A DNA stretch of 64,000 nt. Origin: Nostoc sp. LEGE 12450 (lineage in GTDB: Bacteria; Cyanobacteriota; Cyanobacteriia; Cyanobacteriales; Nostocaceae). A model generated the notes under the pieces. That model was not told where the DNA came from. It was given only the letters and a program-made list of their open reading frames with translations, and made no database searches. This document shows, piece after piece, positions 35,983 to 44,800 of the stretch. The stretch's first letter is position 1. Each line of letters starts with the position of its first letter. Made by a program: the position numbers and the translations under genes. The stretch covers positions 1-64,000 of the forward strand of contig NZ_JADEXU010000013.1 of the NCBI RefSeq assembly GCF_015206895.1. The letters run 5' to 3'.

Positions 35983-37467
35983 ATGACTGACAAAAATCGT
36001 TCTCAATGGGACTTAGGCAGGTTTCTCGAAACCCTGACTTACTTTGAGGTAATTCCTTTCCTTAACTGGGTACAGCAGTTAATCCAAGGCCGTCCAAAGG
36101 ATAATCAAGATAGACCCAATGGAGGGAGAAACGTGGGTGTAATACTTGTCGCAGGTGCAACAGGTGGTGTAGGTAAACGAGTGGTGCAGCGATCGCTCCA
36201 ACGGGGTTATAAAGTTCGCGCCCTAGTTCGAGACATTGACAAAGCACGGTCAATTCTAGGTAACGATATAGACTTAGTAGTTGCGGATATCACAAAACCA
36301 GAAACTTTAACTCCTTTAGTTATGGCTGATATCCAAGCTCTAATTTGCTGCACAGCAGTGCGCGTGCAGCCAGTTGAGGGAGACACAGCCGATAGAGCCA
36401 AATATTATCAAGGTGTTAAATTTTACCAGCCAGAAATTGTTGGCGACACCCCAGAAAATGTAGAATATCAAGGTGTCAAAAACTTAGTCCAAGCGGCCGC
36501 AAAATATCTACCCCAAGCAAACGAAAAACCGATATTTGATTTCACCAAGCCATCAACAGAATTAAAAGATAACTGGGGGGCGTTGGATGATGTCGTCATG
36601 GGTGGCGTGAGTGCCAGTAATATCCAATTAGTGGAAAATACAGCTTTGTTTGCTGGTAATGTCTCCACCGCTAACTCTGGCGGATTTGCATCTGTTAGAA
36701 CTAAGAATTTTGATCCCCCCTTCAACTTATCTGGTTATGAAGGTGTTAAATTGCACATCAAAGGTGATGGACAACGTTATAAAATCTTCCTACGAACAGA
36801 TACAAAATGGGATGGCATTGGCTACAGCTATTCTTTTGACACAGTAGCTAATACTTGGATAGATGTTCACATTCCCTTTGCAGATTTGATTCCCGTCTTT
36901 CGGGCAAAAGTTGTCAAAGATGCGCCGCCTATTGAGGAGACTAGAATTTGTTCATTCCAATTGATGTTGAGCAAATTTGAATATGATGGGGCTTTGAATC
37001 CCAAATTTTCCCCTGGTGGTTTTACTTTGCAATTGGAATCAATTAAAGCTTACGGCGGTACAACTTTACCACAATTTATCCTAGTCAGTTCAGCAGGCGT
37101 AACTCGTCCCGGCCGCCCTGGCATTAATTTAGATGAAGAACCGCCGGCAGTGAAATTAAATGACCAATTAGGAGGAATTCTAACTTGGAAATTGAAGGGA
37201 GAAGATAGTTTAAGAGAAAGCGGAGTTCCTTATACGATTATTAGACCTTGTGCTTTAACTGAGGAACCAGGTGGTAAAGAATTAATATTGGAGCAAGGCG
37301 ATAATATTAAGGGCAAAATCAGCCGTGAGGATGTGGCAGAAATTTGCGTGCAAGCGCTAAAAATAGCGAAAGCTTGTAATGTCACCTTTGAGGTAAAACA
37401 GGCAGACAATACTGTTAACTCTATCGATTGGCAGAAGCTATTTTCTAATTTAGTAAAGGATAAATAA
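35983..37467 (+). CDS. NAD(P)-binding Rossmann protein with inserted CIA30 domain
   Basis: A 494-residue protein. An atypical SDR/NmrA-type Rossmann domain starts near residue 46 (VGVILVAGATGGVGKRVVQR, then VRALVRDIDKARS, VADITKPETL). After about residue 180 a CIA30 domain (respiratory complex I intermediate-associated protein 30, a galactose-binding-like sandwich) is inserted: FDFTKPSTELKDNWGALDDV, then VVMGGVSASNIQLVE and FSPGGFTLQLESIKAYGG. The Rossmann fold then resumes (FILVSSAGVTRPGRPG, SGVPYTIIRPCALTEEPGG). ATG 35983 has a GAGG site 8 nt upstream. Related fusions occur in plants and cyanobacteria; a role in NDH-1 or photosystem assembly is inference. Confidence 0.9.
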   Translation: MTDKNRSQWDLGRFLETLTYFEVIPFLNWVQQLIQGRPKDNQDRPNGGRNVGVILVAGATGGVGKRVVQRSLQRGYKVRALVRDIDKARSILGNDIDLVVADITKPETLTPLVMADIQALICCTAVRVQPVEGDTADRAKYYQGVKFYQPEIVGDTPENVEYQGVKNLVQAAAKYLPQANEKPIFDFTKPSTELKDNWGALDDVVMGGVSASNIQLVENTALFAGNVSTANSGGFASVRTKNFDPPFNLSGYEGVKLHIKGDGQRYKIFLRTDTKWDGIGYSYSFDTVANTWIDVHIPFADLIPVFRAKVVKDAPPIEETRICSFQLMLSKFEYDGALNPKFSPGGFTLQLESIKAYGGTTLPQFILVSSAGVTRPGRPGINLDEEPPAVKLNDQLGGILTWKLKGEDSLRESGVPYTIIRPCALTEEPGGKELILEQGDNIKGKISREDVAEICVQALKIAKACNVTFEVKQADNTVNSIDWQKLFSNLVKDK

Positions 37468-37530
37468 GTTAAGTGGCTATAGATTTATACTCTGTAGCCA
37501 TACCAAAAGATATTGTCTAAATAGACTGTT

Positions 37531-37878
37531 ATGAAACAAATCCAAGTGCTAATAGTTGCCGGGATTTTAGCAACTATTATCTGGGGTGGATTATTTGGAA
37601 ACACTGCTTTATCGCAGCAAGTGGAGTCCCGCATCAGCAATCTGGAAGCGGACTTTAATCGTGTGGAGTCACGATTAAACCAAATAGAGTCTCAACTTGG
37701 TCAAGGTCGCCAATCTCAATCTCGAAGAACGACACTTACCCCACGACAGTCAAGTGGTTCCAGAGGAAATTTATCACAGCAAGATCCGATGTTTGATCGG
37801 CTGGCAACTTTGGTGGTTGAATTGAAGCAACAAGTCAATAAATTAGAGGGGCGAGTTTCTAAATTAGAAAATCGCTGA
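37531..37878 (+). CDS. small secreted or membrane-anchored coiled-coil protein
   Basis: A 115-residue protein. Its N-terminal hydrophobic segment (IQVLIVAGILATIIWGGLFG) is a signal peptide or anchor. Two coiled-coil stretches (ISNLEADFNRVESRLNQIES and VVELKQQVNKLEGRVSKLEN) surround a Ser/Arg/Gln linker. Function unknown. It follows the CIA30 gene by 63 nt and may share its transcript. Confidence 0.7.
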   Translation: MKQIQVLIVAGILATIIWGGLFGNTALSQQVESRISNLEADFNRVESRLNQIESQLGQGRQSQSRRTTLTPRQSSGSRGNLSQQDPMFDRLATLVVELKQQVNKLEGRVSKLENR

Positions 37879-37942
37879 GTACTTAAATTATTCTATCTAG
37901 TTTTCATAACTTAACCTTTGTCTTTAACACCTTATGCTGTGA

Positions 37943-38761
37943 TTACAGAGTGTAAGCTGGCTTCAATTTCCACAGGAAGTTAAGCATGGCTGAAATCACA
38001 GTATCTGGCGACTCAATTAAGAAGCCATGACCCCCACCTTCGAGAACTACAAGTTCAGCGTTAGGAATGCCTTGAGCAAGTTGCTGGGAAAATTTTAGGG
38101 GGGTGAGAATGTCTTGTTTGCCAACTAGAACTAGGGTAGGACAATGAATTTTTTGAAGGCGATCTGTTGTGTCAAAGTCAAGCATAGCTTGGCTGTGATG
38201 ATAGAGTGAATGAGTCGCTGGCGGGAAAGGATATCTGATTGCAAATTCGATCAGACCTTCGATCATGCCAGGAACCGAGTAGAAGCTATCTGTAAATATC
38301 CAGGGTAATACGACTTTTTCATAAAGTTTCAGGTCTACATTAGCGCAGAGTTCGCCCCAAGTCTCAATGATACTGTTGAATAATCCATCGCCTTTTGCCA
38401 GTGACGAAAGTAGCATTAGACTTTGCACTTTTTCAGGATGTGCTAACACTAACTCTTGAGCTATCTGACCTCCCATTGAATGACCTACTAGATGCACCTT
38501 ATCGATCGCAAGATGATTGAGCAATGCTGCAACGTCATTAGCCATTTGCTTCAGACTATAGGGGCTTTCGGGAGCGGAACTTCGCCCCATACCTCGGTTA
38601 TCTAAGCGAATAACTTGATACTGCGAAATCAGCGATGGCATAATCAACGACCAATAGGCATGATCGCAAAGGAAGCCAGCTATTAATAGCAAAGGCTCAC
38701 CCTTTCCCTTAATGTCGTAGAACAAATCAATCCCATTAACCTGAAGCTTTGGCATAGTCAA
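37943..38761 (-). CDS. alpha/beta hydrolase
   Basis: A 272-residue soluble hydrolase of the MhpC/haloperoxidase type. It has the oxyanion loop LLLIAGFLCDHAYW, RLDNRGMGRSSAP, nucleophile Ser95 in VHLVGHSMGG, an Asp in LVLVGKQDILTP and a His in GGGHGFLIE; the triad is complete. The substrate is unknown; the family includes esterases and C-C hydrolases. The carboxymuconolactone-decarboxylase-like gene 45 nt upstream on the same strand suggests a two-gene unit. Confidence 0.9.
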   Translation of the reverse strand: MTMPKLQVNGIDLFYDIKGKGEPLLLIAGFLCDHAYWSLIMPSLISQYQVIRLDNRGMGRSSAPESPYSLKQMANDVAALLNHLAIDKVHLVGHSMGGQIAQELVLAHPEKVQSLMLLSSLAKGDGLFNSIIETWGELCANVDLKLYEKVVLPWIFTDSFYSVPGMIEGLIEFAIRYPFPPATHSLYHHSQAMLDFDTTDRLQKIHCPTLVLVGKQDILTPLKFSQQLAQGIPNAELVVLEGGGHGFLIESPDTVISAMLNFLWKLKPAYTL

Positions 38762-38806
38762 TAATTCTGCTAAACCCGATCTGAAGTAGGGATCGACAAC
38801 GCTACA

Positions 38807-39199
38807 TTACGTCTTAAATCTCTCGTCCACCGGAATTTGATAGCCGTTGGCGAGGCGATTGGTCATGTTGGCAGTAGCTGCGATCGCCATGAGTTCCCCG
38901 AACATGGTATCATTCATTCCCTTGGCCCGCGCTCCTGCTGTGTGCGAGGCAATACAATACTCACAGCCATTTGTCGCACTCACGGCGATATAAATTAGTT
39001 CTCGCATCAGTGGATCAATTTCACCAGGGCTAGTCATCACTTCTTTCACCGCTTGCCAAGTTCGTTGCAAGGTAGGGGGATGATTAGCTATGGCTTTCCA
39101 AAAGTTATTGATATAGTCATTCTGGCGGGTGACGCGGATGTCGTCATATACTGCCCGGATTTCATCGCTGGCTTCTTCGTATTCAATCAGCTTAGTCAT
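38807..39199 (-). CDS. carboxymuconolactone decarboxylase/AhpD-family protein
   Basis: A 130-residue all-helical protein with the CxxC-x3-H redox motif (Cys79, Cys82, His86 in NGCEYCIASHTAGARAKG). This marks the alkylhydroperoxidase-D-like branch rather than the true decarboxylase. It probably acts as a thiol peroxidase or peroxiredoxin partner. It ends 45 nt before the alpha/beta hydrolase start and begins 25 nt past the retropepsin-like gene stop, all on the same strand, so the three may form one operon. Confidence 0.88.
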   Translation of the reverse strand: MTKLIEYEEASDEIRAVYDDIRVTRQNDYINNFWKAIANHPPTLQRTWQAVKEVMTSPGEIDPLMRELIYIAVSATNGCEYCIASHTAGARAKGMNDTMFGELMAIAATANMTNRLANGYQIPVDERFKT

Positions 39200-39224
39200 G
39201 TTTCTATGTTTTTACTTCCAACCA

Positions 39225-39788
39225 TTAGCGGTGATGAAATTCGACCTCTCTCTCCAGAATCTTAATATCATAGTTGCCGAAGAAATCGTGGCCCAGTAAG
39301 CCGATGCTGGCTTTGGGTGCGATCGCTACCTGAAGATTATTGGCTGTAACTCCACCTGCTGCAATAGATTTTACCTTACTGGTTGGAAATTCTACTTCGC
39401 TACCATCGGCAATTTGGGCTTGCATTGTACCTGTAGCCTGGAGTTTAAGTGTATTCGCCATACTTTGAGTAATAATAGTCCCGCTAGCACCAGTATCTAC
39501 AATCATTTCAAAGGTTTTTTTATCATTGAAGGTAACGTCAATCACAGGAGTTCCACCAAAGCGGCGTTTAATTGAAACTCGAAAAACTTTGTCGTCTGAA
39601 GGTGCGGCTATGATATTGCCACAAAGCCTTTCTAATCCAACGGTTTTACCGGAGGACGTTACCATGTAACATGCTCCTGGATCGTCTGCTGTGGCCCGAT
39701 GAGAGAATGCTAAAAACATCTGCGTCGGCATTAGTGCAATTGCAGCTAGGTTAACGGTCGTAATCCAACGCCTCCAAGCATTCTTCAT
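39225..39788 (-). CDS. retropepsin-like aspartic protease, secreted or membrane-anchored
   Basis: A 187-residue single-domain clan-AA protease. An N-terminal hydrophobic segment (ITTVNLAAIALMPTQMFLAF) serves as signal or anchor. The active-site motif is FEMIVDTGASGTIITQSM (Asp98-Thr-Gly), and the partner motif IGLLGHDFFGNYDI is at the C-terminus. Such proteins act as homodimers, each subunit giving one Asp. Two Cys (40, 56) may form a disulfide outside the membrane. The role in cyanobacteria is unknown. It is first of three same-strand genes. Confidence 0.88.
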   Translation of the reverse strand: MKNAWRRWITTVNLAAIALMPTQMFLAFSHRATADDPGACYMVTSSGKTVGLERLCGNIIAAPSDDKVFRVSIKRRFGGTPVIDVTFNDKKTFEMIVDTGASGTIITQSMANTLKLQATGTMQAQIADGSEVEFPTSKVKSIAAGGVTANNLQVAIAPKASIGLLGHDFFGNYDIKILEREVEFHHR

Positions 39789-40112
39789 GTTATACTGCGC
39801 TCCAATTTTTTTGATTTTTATTAATAGCTAAACTCATCATTGTGGCTGTAAAACATGGTATTAAAAGCACAGCTTTTTGATATAAAAAATTAAATATATG
39901 TGTTTAATAGGTATTGCAACGGTTTTTTAGTTTTAAATTAGCTGATTTTTTTATAATATGTATCTTAAAAATATGAAATTGCATCTTACTCAATACATAT
40001 TACCTAGAATTACTGATTGATAAATTAAAGATTAGGTAAAGACATGATGAAACTACTTAGAGCAGTTTCAATCTGACATACTAAGAAGTTGGATTAGGAG
40101 AAATTTGTTAGC
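39789..40112. other. intergenic gap, nothing recognised
   Basis: A very AT-rich 324-nt stretch with no repeat or coding pattern recognised. It carries the promoter of the retropepsin-like gene at its left end and the 3' flank of the nucleoside phosphorylase gene at its right. Confidence 0.5.
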
Positions 40113-40886
40113 TTACTCAAAGTTTGCTGCTGCATTTACAGCAATTGCGATCGCATTTTTCACAGCAATATCCCTCTGTTCTAAGATGATATTTTCACTC
40201 ACAGTACGCCCAGCAACTACACCGCAAACAGCAGCAGCAGCAAAATTATACACACCTGCCATTTTGAATAGTGTGCCGGATTCCATCTCATAATTCAAGA
40301 TATTTAAGCGCCGATATTCTTCTGTGATGCCATGCAGCGATCGCATTAAATTTGGATTTGCTGAATCAGTGCGTTCTTGTCCTTCGTAAAAAGTATCAAC
40401 TGATGCCGTAATTCCGATGTAATGTTTAACCTTTAATTCTCGCGCGGCTTTAACTAAAGCGACTGTCAGAAACGGATCGGCTGCGGCTGGATATTCCACA
40501 GGTGCAATGTCATTTGCTGCACCTTGGCGACATAATGCTGCACTGCTAATAACAACGCTACCGACTGATATATAAGGTTGAATTGCTCCGCAAGTTCCAA
40601 TGCGAATAATTTGCCGAATTCCTACTTGTATTAACTCGTTGACAACAATACTTAATGAAGGCGCACCCATACCACTAGTAGCTGATAAGATGCTGCGGCC
40701 ATTTGGTAAGTATCCTACATAGCTATTTAGACCGCGATTTTCCGATAATAAGCGGGCATCTTGGAAATAAGTTTGGGCAATTAGATGCGATCGCTCTGGC
40801 TCACCAGATAATAGGGCAATGCTGGGAGGCGATGAACCTAAATCATCTTGTCCAAAGCCAATGTGATAAAAGCGTTTATTTGCCAT
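40113..40886 (-). CDS. udp: nucleoside phosphorylase (uridine phosphorylase type)
   Basis: A 257-residue PNP/UDP-superfamily enzyme that splits nucleosides with phosphate in salvage. It has the phosphate-site GxG region (ATSGMGAPSLSIVVNEL), RIGTCGAIQPYISVGSVVI, GITASVDTFYEGQER and the ribose-binding NYEMESGTLFKMAG. These motifs favour uridine phosphorylase-like members, though purine substrates cannot be excluded. Its ATG lies inside the last codons of the truncated ISAs1 transposase frame (11-nt overlap), so the native promoter region has been replaced by the insertion. Confidence 0.88.
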   Translation of the reverse strand: MANKRFYHIGFGQDDLGSSPPSIALLSGEPERSHLIAQTYFQDARLLSENRGLNSYVGYLPNGRSILSATSGMGAPSLSIVVNELIQVGIRQIIRIGTCGAIQPYISVGSVVISSAALCRQGAANDIAPVEYPAAADPFLTVALVKAARELKVKHYIGITASVDTFYEGQERTDSANPNLMRSLHGITEEYRRLNILNYEMESGTLFKMAGVYNFAAAAVCGVVAGRTVSENIILEQRDIAVKNAIAIAVNAAANFE

Positions 40887-41505
40887 TCAATAATAATGCC
40901 AGAATAGCTGTAATCTCATTTGATTTATCTTCTACTTTCATCTGTGCCAAGACCAAATTTTGTTCGCTTGCCCAGGCGCTAATCACGTGCAATGCTGCCA
41001 CGCCTTGATTTCGGTCGTAAGAACCCCTAATGGTCTTTCCGTCTATAGGAATTCTCTCTCCTCCCATCTTTGTCACCAGGGTTTCTATCCATCTCAAGAA
41101 ACAACGATTTAATTCTTCTGGGTTAATGAACTCAAATACCCGTCGAAAGGTATCGTCCGATAGCGAAGCGGTAGCCAGTCTTCGAGCGTCTGGAATTCCA
41201 TGTGGTAATGCCAAGAACTCTTCTAACCACTTTTGCTTACTAATGCCGTAATTCTCGATGTCTTCCCACCCTTGCGCTCCGGCTATTACTGCTAGAATTG
41301 CAATCACCAAGATATCCGTGAGTTGATGTTTCTTTGTTCGCTCTACTCTTGGGTCTTTGATGTCCCCAAAATTCTCCATCAAACTCTGTTGAATTGCTCC
41401 TATAGATGCTACTTCTTGCGGCTTTGGCTGATGACGATTACTTTTCTTGGCTGGAGCCGATTTAGTGTTAAATCCAACTCTTAGAGACGCTTTGCGAACA
41501 GACAT
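40876..41505 (-). pseudogene. ISAs1-family transposase, truncated at the C-terminus
   Basis: The 209-residue N-terminal part of an ISAs1 DDE transposase: GDIKDPRVERTKKHQLTDIL, GWEDIENYGISKQKWLEEFL, INPEELNRCFLRWIETLVTK and the first catalytic Asp region IPIDGKTIRGSYDRN. Normal members run to about 370 residues; here the frame ends right after EDKSNEITAILALLLNGK at the junction with the udp gene. Residues DARRLATASL in place of a direct IP-SDDTFRR join come from an inserted 30-nt repeat. The protein cannot be functional. Confidence 0.9.
41161..41190 (-). repeat. 30-nt dispersed repeat inserted in frame in the transposase
   Basis: The minus-strand sequence runs GACGCTCGAAGACTGG then CTACCGCTTCGCTA. 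The palindromic arrangement and the extra residues in the protein point to an inserted repeat of a different family from the copies at 7263 and 25629. Confidence 0.6.
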
Positions 41506-41665
41506 AAAGCTTTATTCGTGGAATTTTAAGGGTGAGCTTATTGCCCTAATCTCACTTATCCTGCTCCGATGTCAAGTACATTTTTTATCTGCTCTCTGAT
41601 GCTTATCTTGTTCTTTTTGTCAAGTTCATACTATACCAAATTAGATGAGCTTACCCTGCAAATAA

Positions 41666-41693
41666 AACCCCATCCCGCAAGCGAGATGAGGTT
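41666..41693 (-). terminator. terminator-like hairpin downstream of the NRPS cluster
   Basis: On the minus strand, arms AACCTCATCTCGC and GCGGGATGGGGTT pair fully with two G-U pairs around a TT loop, then TTATTTG. It lies about 150 nt past the stop of the last NRPS gene, just outside the ISAs1 end, and probably closes the biosynthetic operon. Confidence 0.6.
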
Positions 41694-41841
41694 GGAAAGG
41701 TATCACTAAAACAGAATTTAGAAATAACTTTGATCGTCTACTGAACTTGGAAAATCAGAAGCAAAACAGGCTTTATATGTGGCTTAGAGACTTAAGTTTT
41801 GCACATCACTGAATGACATATTCCTATTAATCTAGAAATAT

Positions 41842-44800
41842 TCAGGTTTCTGCAATAATTTGATCTATGCAAGCCTTCATTTTTTCGGACACAGATCGTA
41901 CATGGGGTTCTTTAAAAATGGAATTATGAATCCCAGAAATATCATAAATATCCACCCCCCCTAATGCCAATTTACCCCAACCCATTTTGGAATCAGCCTC
42001 TCGTTGTCCAACTACAAGACCATCTTCTGTTCGGAATACGGTTGCTCGACCTGAGTAAATTTGTAGAGCATATTTTCTGAGCGCTTGTATGGTAGCGTGT
42101 TCCACCATGTATTTCCGGTTGGAGTAAGGTAAGGGGCGACCGAGAATCAAGTGAAAGTGAAAAACAAAGCGCCAGAGTATCTCTTTGATTTGATACTTAA
42201 ACCGTTCTGTATTTCCTTTTACCTGCTCAATAAGATAGTTAGATGTAATTGCTAAAAGACTCTTCCAATCACGAGAGGCTGGCTTTTGCAATGATAGGGA
42301 TTCAGTATTTTTTGAACCATAAGTATCAAATAGAACTAGCAAAGCTACTTCCTTACCTTGTATGGTCAATTGCCGAGCCATCTCGTAAGCAATTAAACCC
42401 CCGGAAGAGTATCCACCGATTAAATAAGGCTCACATGGCTGAATAGTCTGGATTTGTTGAATGTAGTGCGCTGCCATGTCTTCAATTCGGGTATAAGGAA
42501 GCTGTTTTCCATCTAACCCTTGTGGTTGTAGTCCATAAAATGGTTGATCTGATCCTAAATGCACTGCCAATTCACGGAAACGTAGAACTTCTCCACCCAA
42601 ACCATGTACACAGAAGAAAGGAGGTTTAGAACCGTTGGGCTGAATAGCTACTAAAGATGACCAAGGAATTGATGTTTCAGACTTGACATCAGCTGTTGGT
42701 ACTGCCGCAACCCCAGATTTTGAGCATATTTCTCGCTCAACAATATTAGCTAACTGCTCAATAGTTGGGGCTTGCAAAAGTATAGATAGAGCTAGATTTT
42801 TCCCCACTATCTTTTCAATCTGAGAAAACAGACGTACTGCCAGCAGCGAGTGTCCACCCAAATCAAAAAAGTTATCTGTTATTCCAATCGGATGAATTCC
42901 TAAAACATTTTCCCAGATTTCTGTTAATTGAAGTTGTAATGGATTTTTTGCCGTAGCAAATATTTTTTCTCTTTCAGTATTAGTTGGATTAAGAGCAAGT
43001 AAGGCTTTACGATCAACTTGACCATTAGCATTCAACGGCAGAGAATCAACTATGACAAAGGTAGGCAACAAATGCTCAGGTAGCTTTTGCTGGAGAAAAT
43101 TCAGCAGTTGCTCATTTCCCAAAGCCTCTCCTTGTTTTGGGACAAGATAAGCAACTAAATGTTTATCTCCAGAAACATCTTCTCTGGCAATCACCACAGC
43201 ATTCTGCACGCCTGGATATTGATCCAAAATTGTCTCAATTTCTGTCAACTCAATCCGAAAACCGCTAATTTTAGCCTGATTATCTCGGCGGCCAATAAAC
43301 TCAATATTGCCGTCACTTAAGTAGCGTCCAAAGTCGCCACTTCTGTGAAGGTATGACCCGGATTCGCTGCTAAAGGGATTGGGGATAAATTTCTCAGATG
43401 TTAACTCAGTACGATTAAAGTAGCCTTGTGCAACACCGATACCACTGATGTAGATTTCGCCAGTAACGCCAATTGGCAGGGGTTGCGATCGCCGATCGAG
43501 AATGTAGATTTGGGTATTGGCGATCGCTTTTCCTATAGGAATTTCTGAACGAGTGTTACTGGCTTCAGTGGCAGTTGCCGGATCGTAAACCGTGGCGGTT
43601 AAAGTCGTTTCTAGCGATCCATAGCCATTAAGCCAACGTACTTGCTTGCCAACTTTTTCTACCCAAGTTAAATAAGCATTACGTGAGACTTTTTCACCAC
43701 CAACCATGACTAAGCGCAAGCTGACTGGCAAGGTTTGTGGAGATAGAGACGGCTCTTTAACTAACTGATGCCAAAAATACGTAGGTAGATTAACAACGGT
43801 AATCTGTTGTTGAGTAATGAATGGGAAAAACTGCGCTGTCGATTGTAACTCTTGAGACTGGATAATTGCAGTAGCACCAGCAATCCAAGTGGGGAATAAT
43901 GATTCTATAAAAGAATTGCAAGTGATACTAGGTAAGAGTAGGAGGCGATCGCTCTGGGTCAACTCCCAAGTGTCACTGATTGCTAGACTGTGGGTGACAA
44001 GATTACGGTGGGTAATGGTTATACCATTAGGTTTTCCATTGCCGCCGGACACATACATCACACAGGCGAGAGTCTGATCTGTAGTATAATAGTCTTGATT
44101 TTCTGTTGTATGTAGTGCGATACCTTCCCAATCATTATCTAAACAGATAACTTGTAGCTGATGCTCAGAGAGTTTTTCAACCAATGAGCTTTGAGTTAAC
44201 ACTACGGATATTTGGGCATCTTCTAAAATGAGAGCCAGACCATCTTGCCCAGATGTCGGAACTATGGATACGTAGGTTCCCCCAGCTTTCAAAATACCCA
44301 ACAGCCCCACAATCATCTCTAGCGAAGGTTCTACATAAAGACCGACGAATACCCCCGATTTTACCCCTAGAGTTTGCAAATAGTGGGCTAATTGATTTGC
44401 ACGCTGGTTGAGTTCCTGATAAGTTAGTTGCTGATTTTCAAAACTTACTGCAATATTATCTGGAGTTCGTTTAGCTTGAGCCTCAAACCACTGATGGATA
44501 CAAGTATTCTGCGGATAATCAGCCTGTTTGCCATTCCAGTCAACCAATAATTGATGCTCAGGTGCTGTCAACAGAGGTAATTCAGATATCGGCTGATCGG
44601 GATTAGCAACAATACCTTCGAGTAAAGTTTTGAAGTGTCCCAACATTCGCTCTATGGTACTGGCATCAAACATCTCGGCATTGTAATCAAATACCATACC
44701 TAGACCATTATCCTGTTCCCGCAAGACTAATGTCAGATCGTATTTGGTTTTGCCATGATAGATGTAACCAAATAGAGAAGTAATAGTCAAATCAGGTAGT

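Larger units (their letters stand above)
40876..41659 (-). mobile_element. partial ISAs1-family insertion sequence
   Basis: The probable left terminus is the minus-strand sequence CAGGGTAAGCTCATCTAAT (about 41641-41659), upstream of the transposase start at 41505. The other terminus is missing; the element is cut at about 40886, where udp begins. The terminus call is from its resemblance to ISAs1 ends and is tentative. Confidence 0.55.

Noticed and set aside
39225-39788. Retropepsin-like protease as the self-resistance target of a statine-like product
   Set aside because: The gene is separated from the cluster by udp and an IS remnant; nothing links them beyond proximity.
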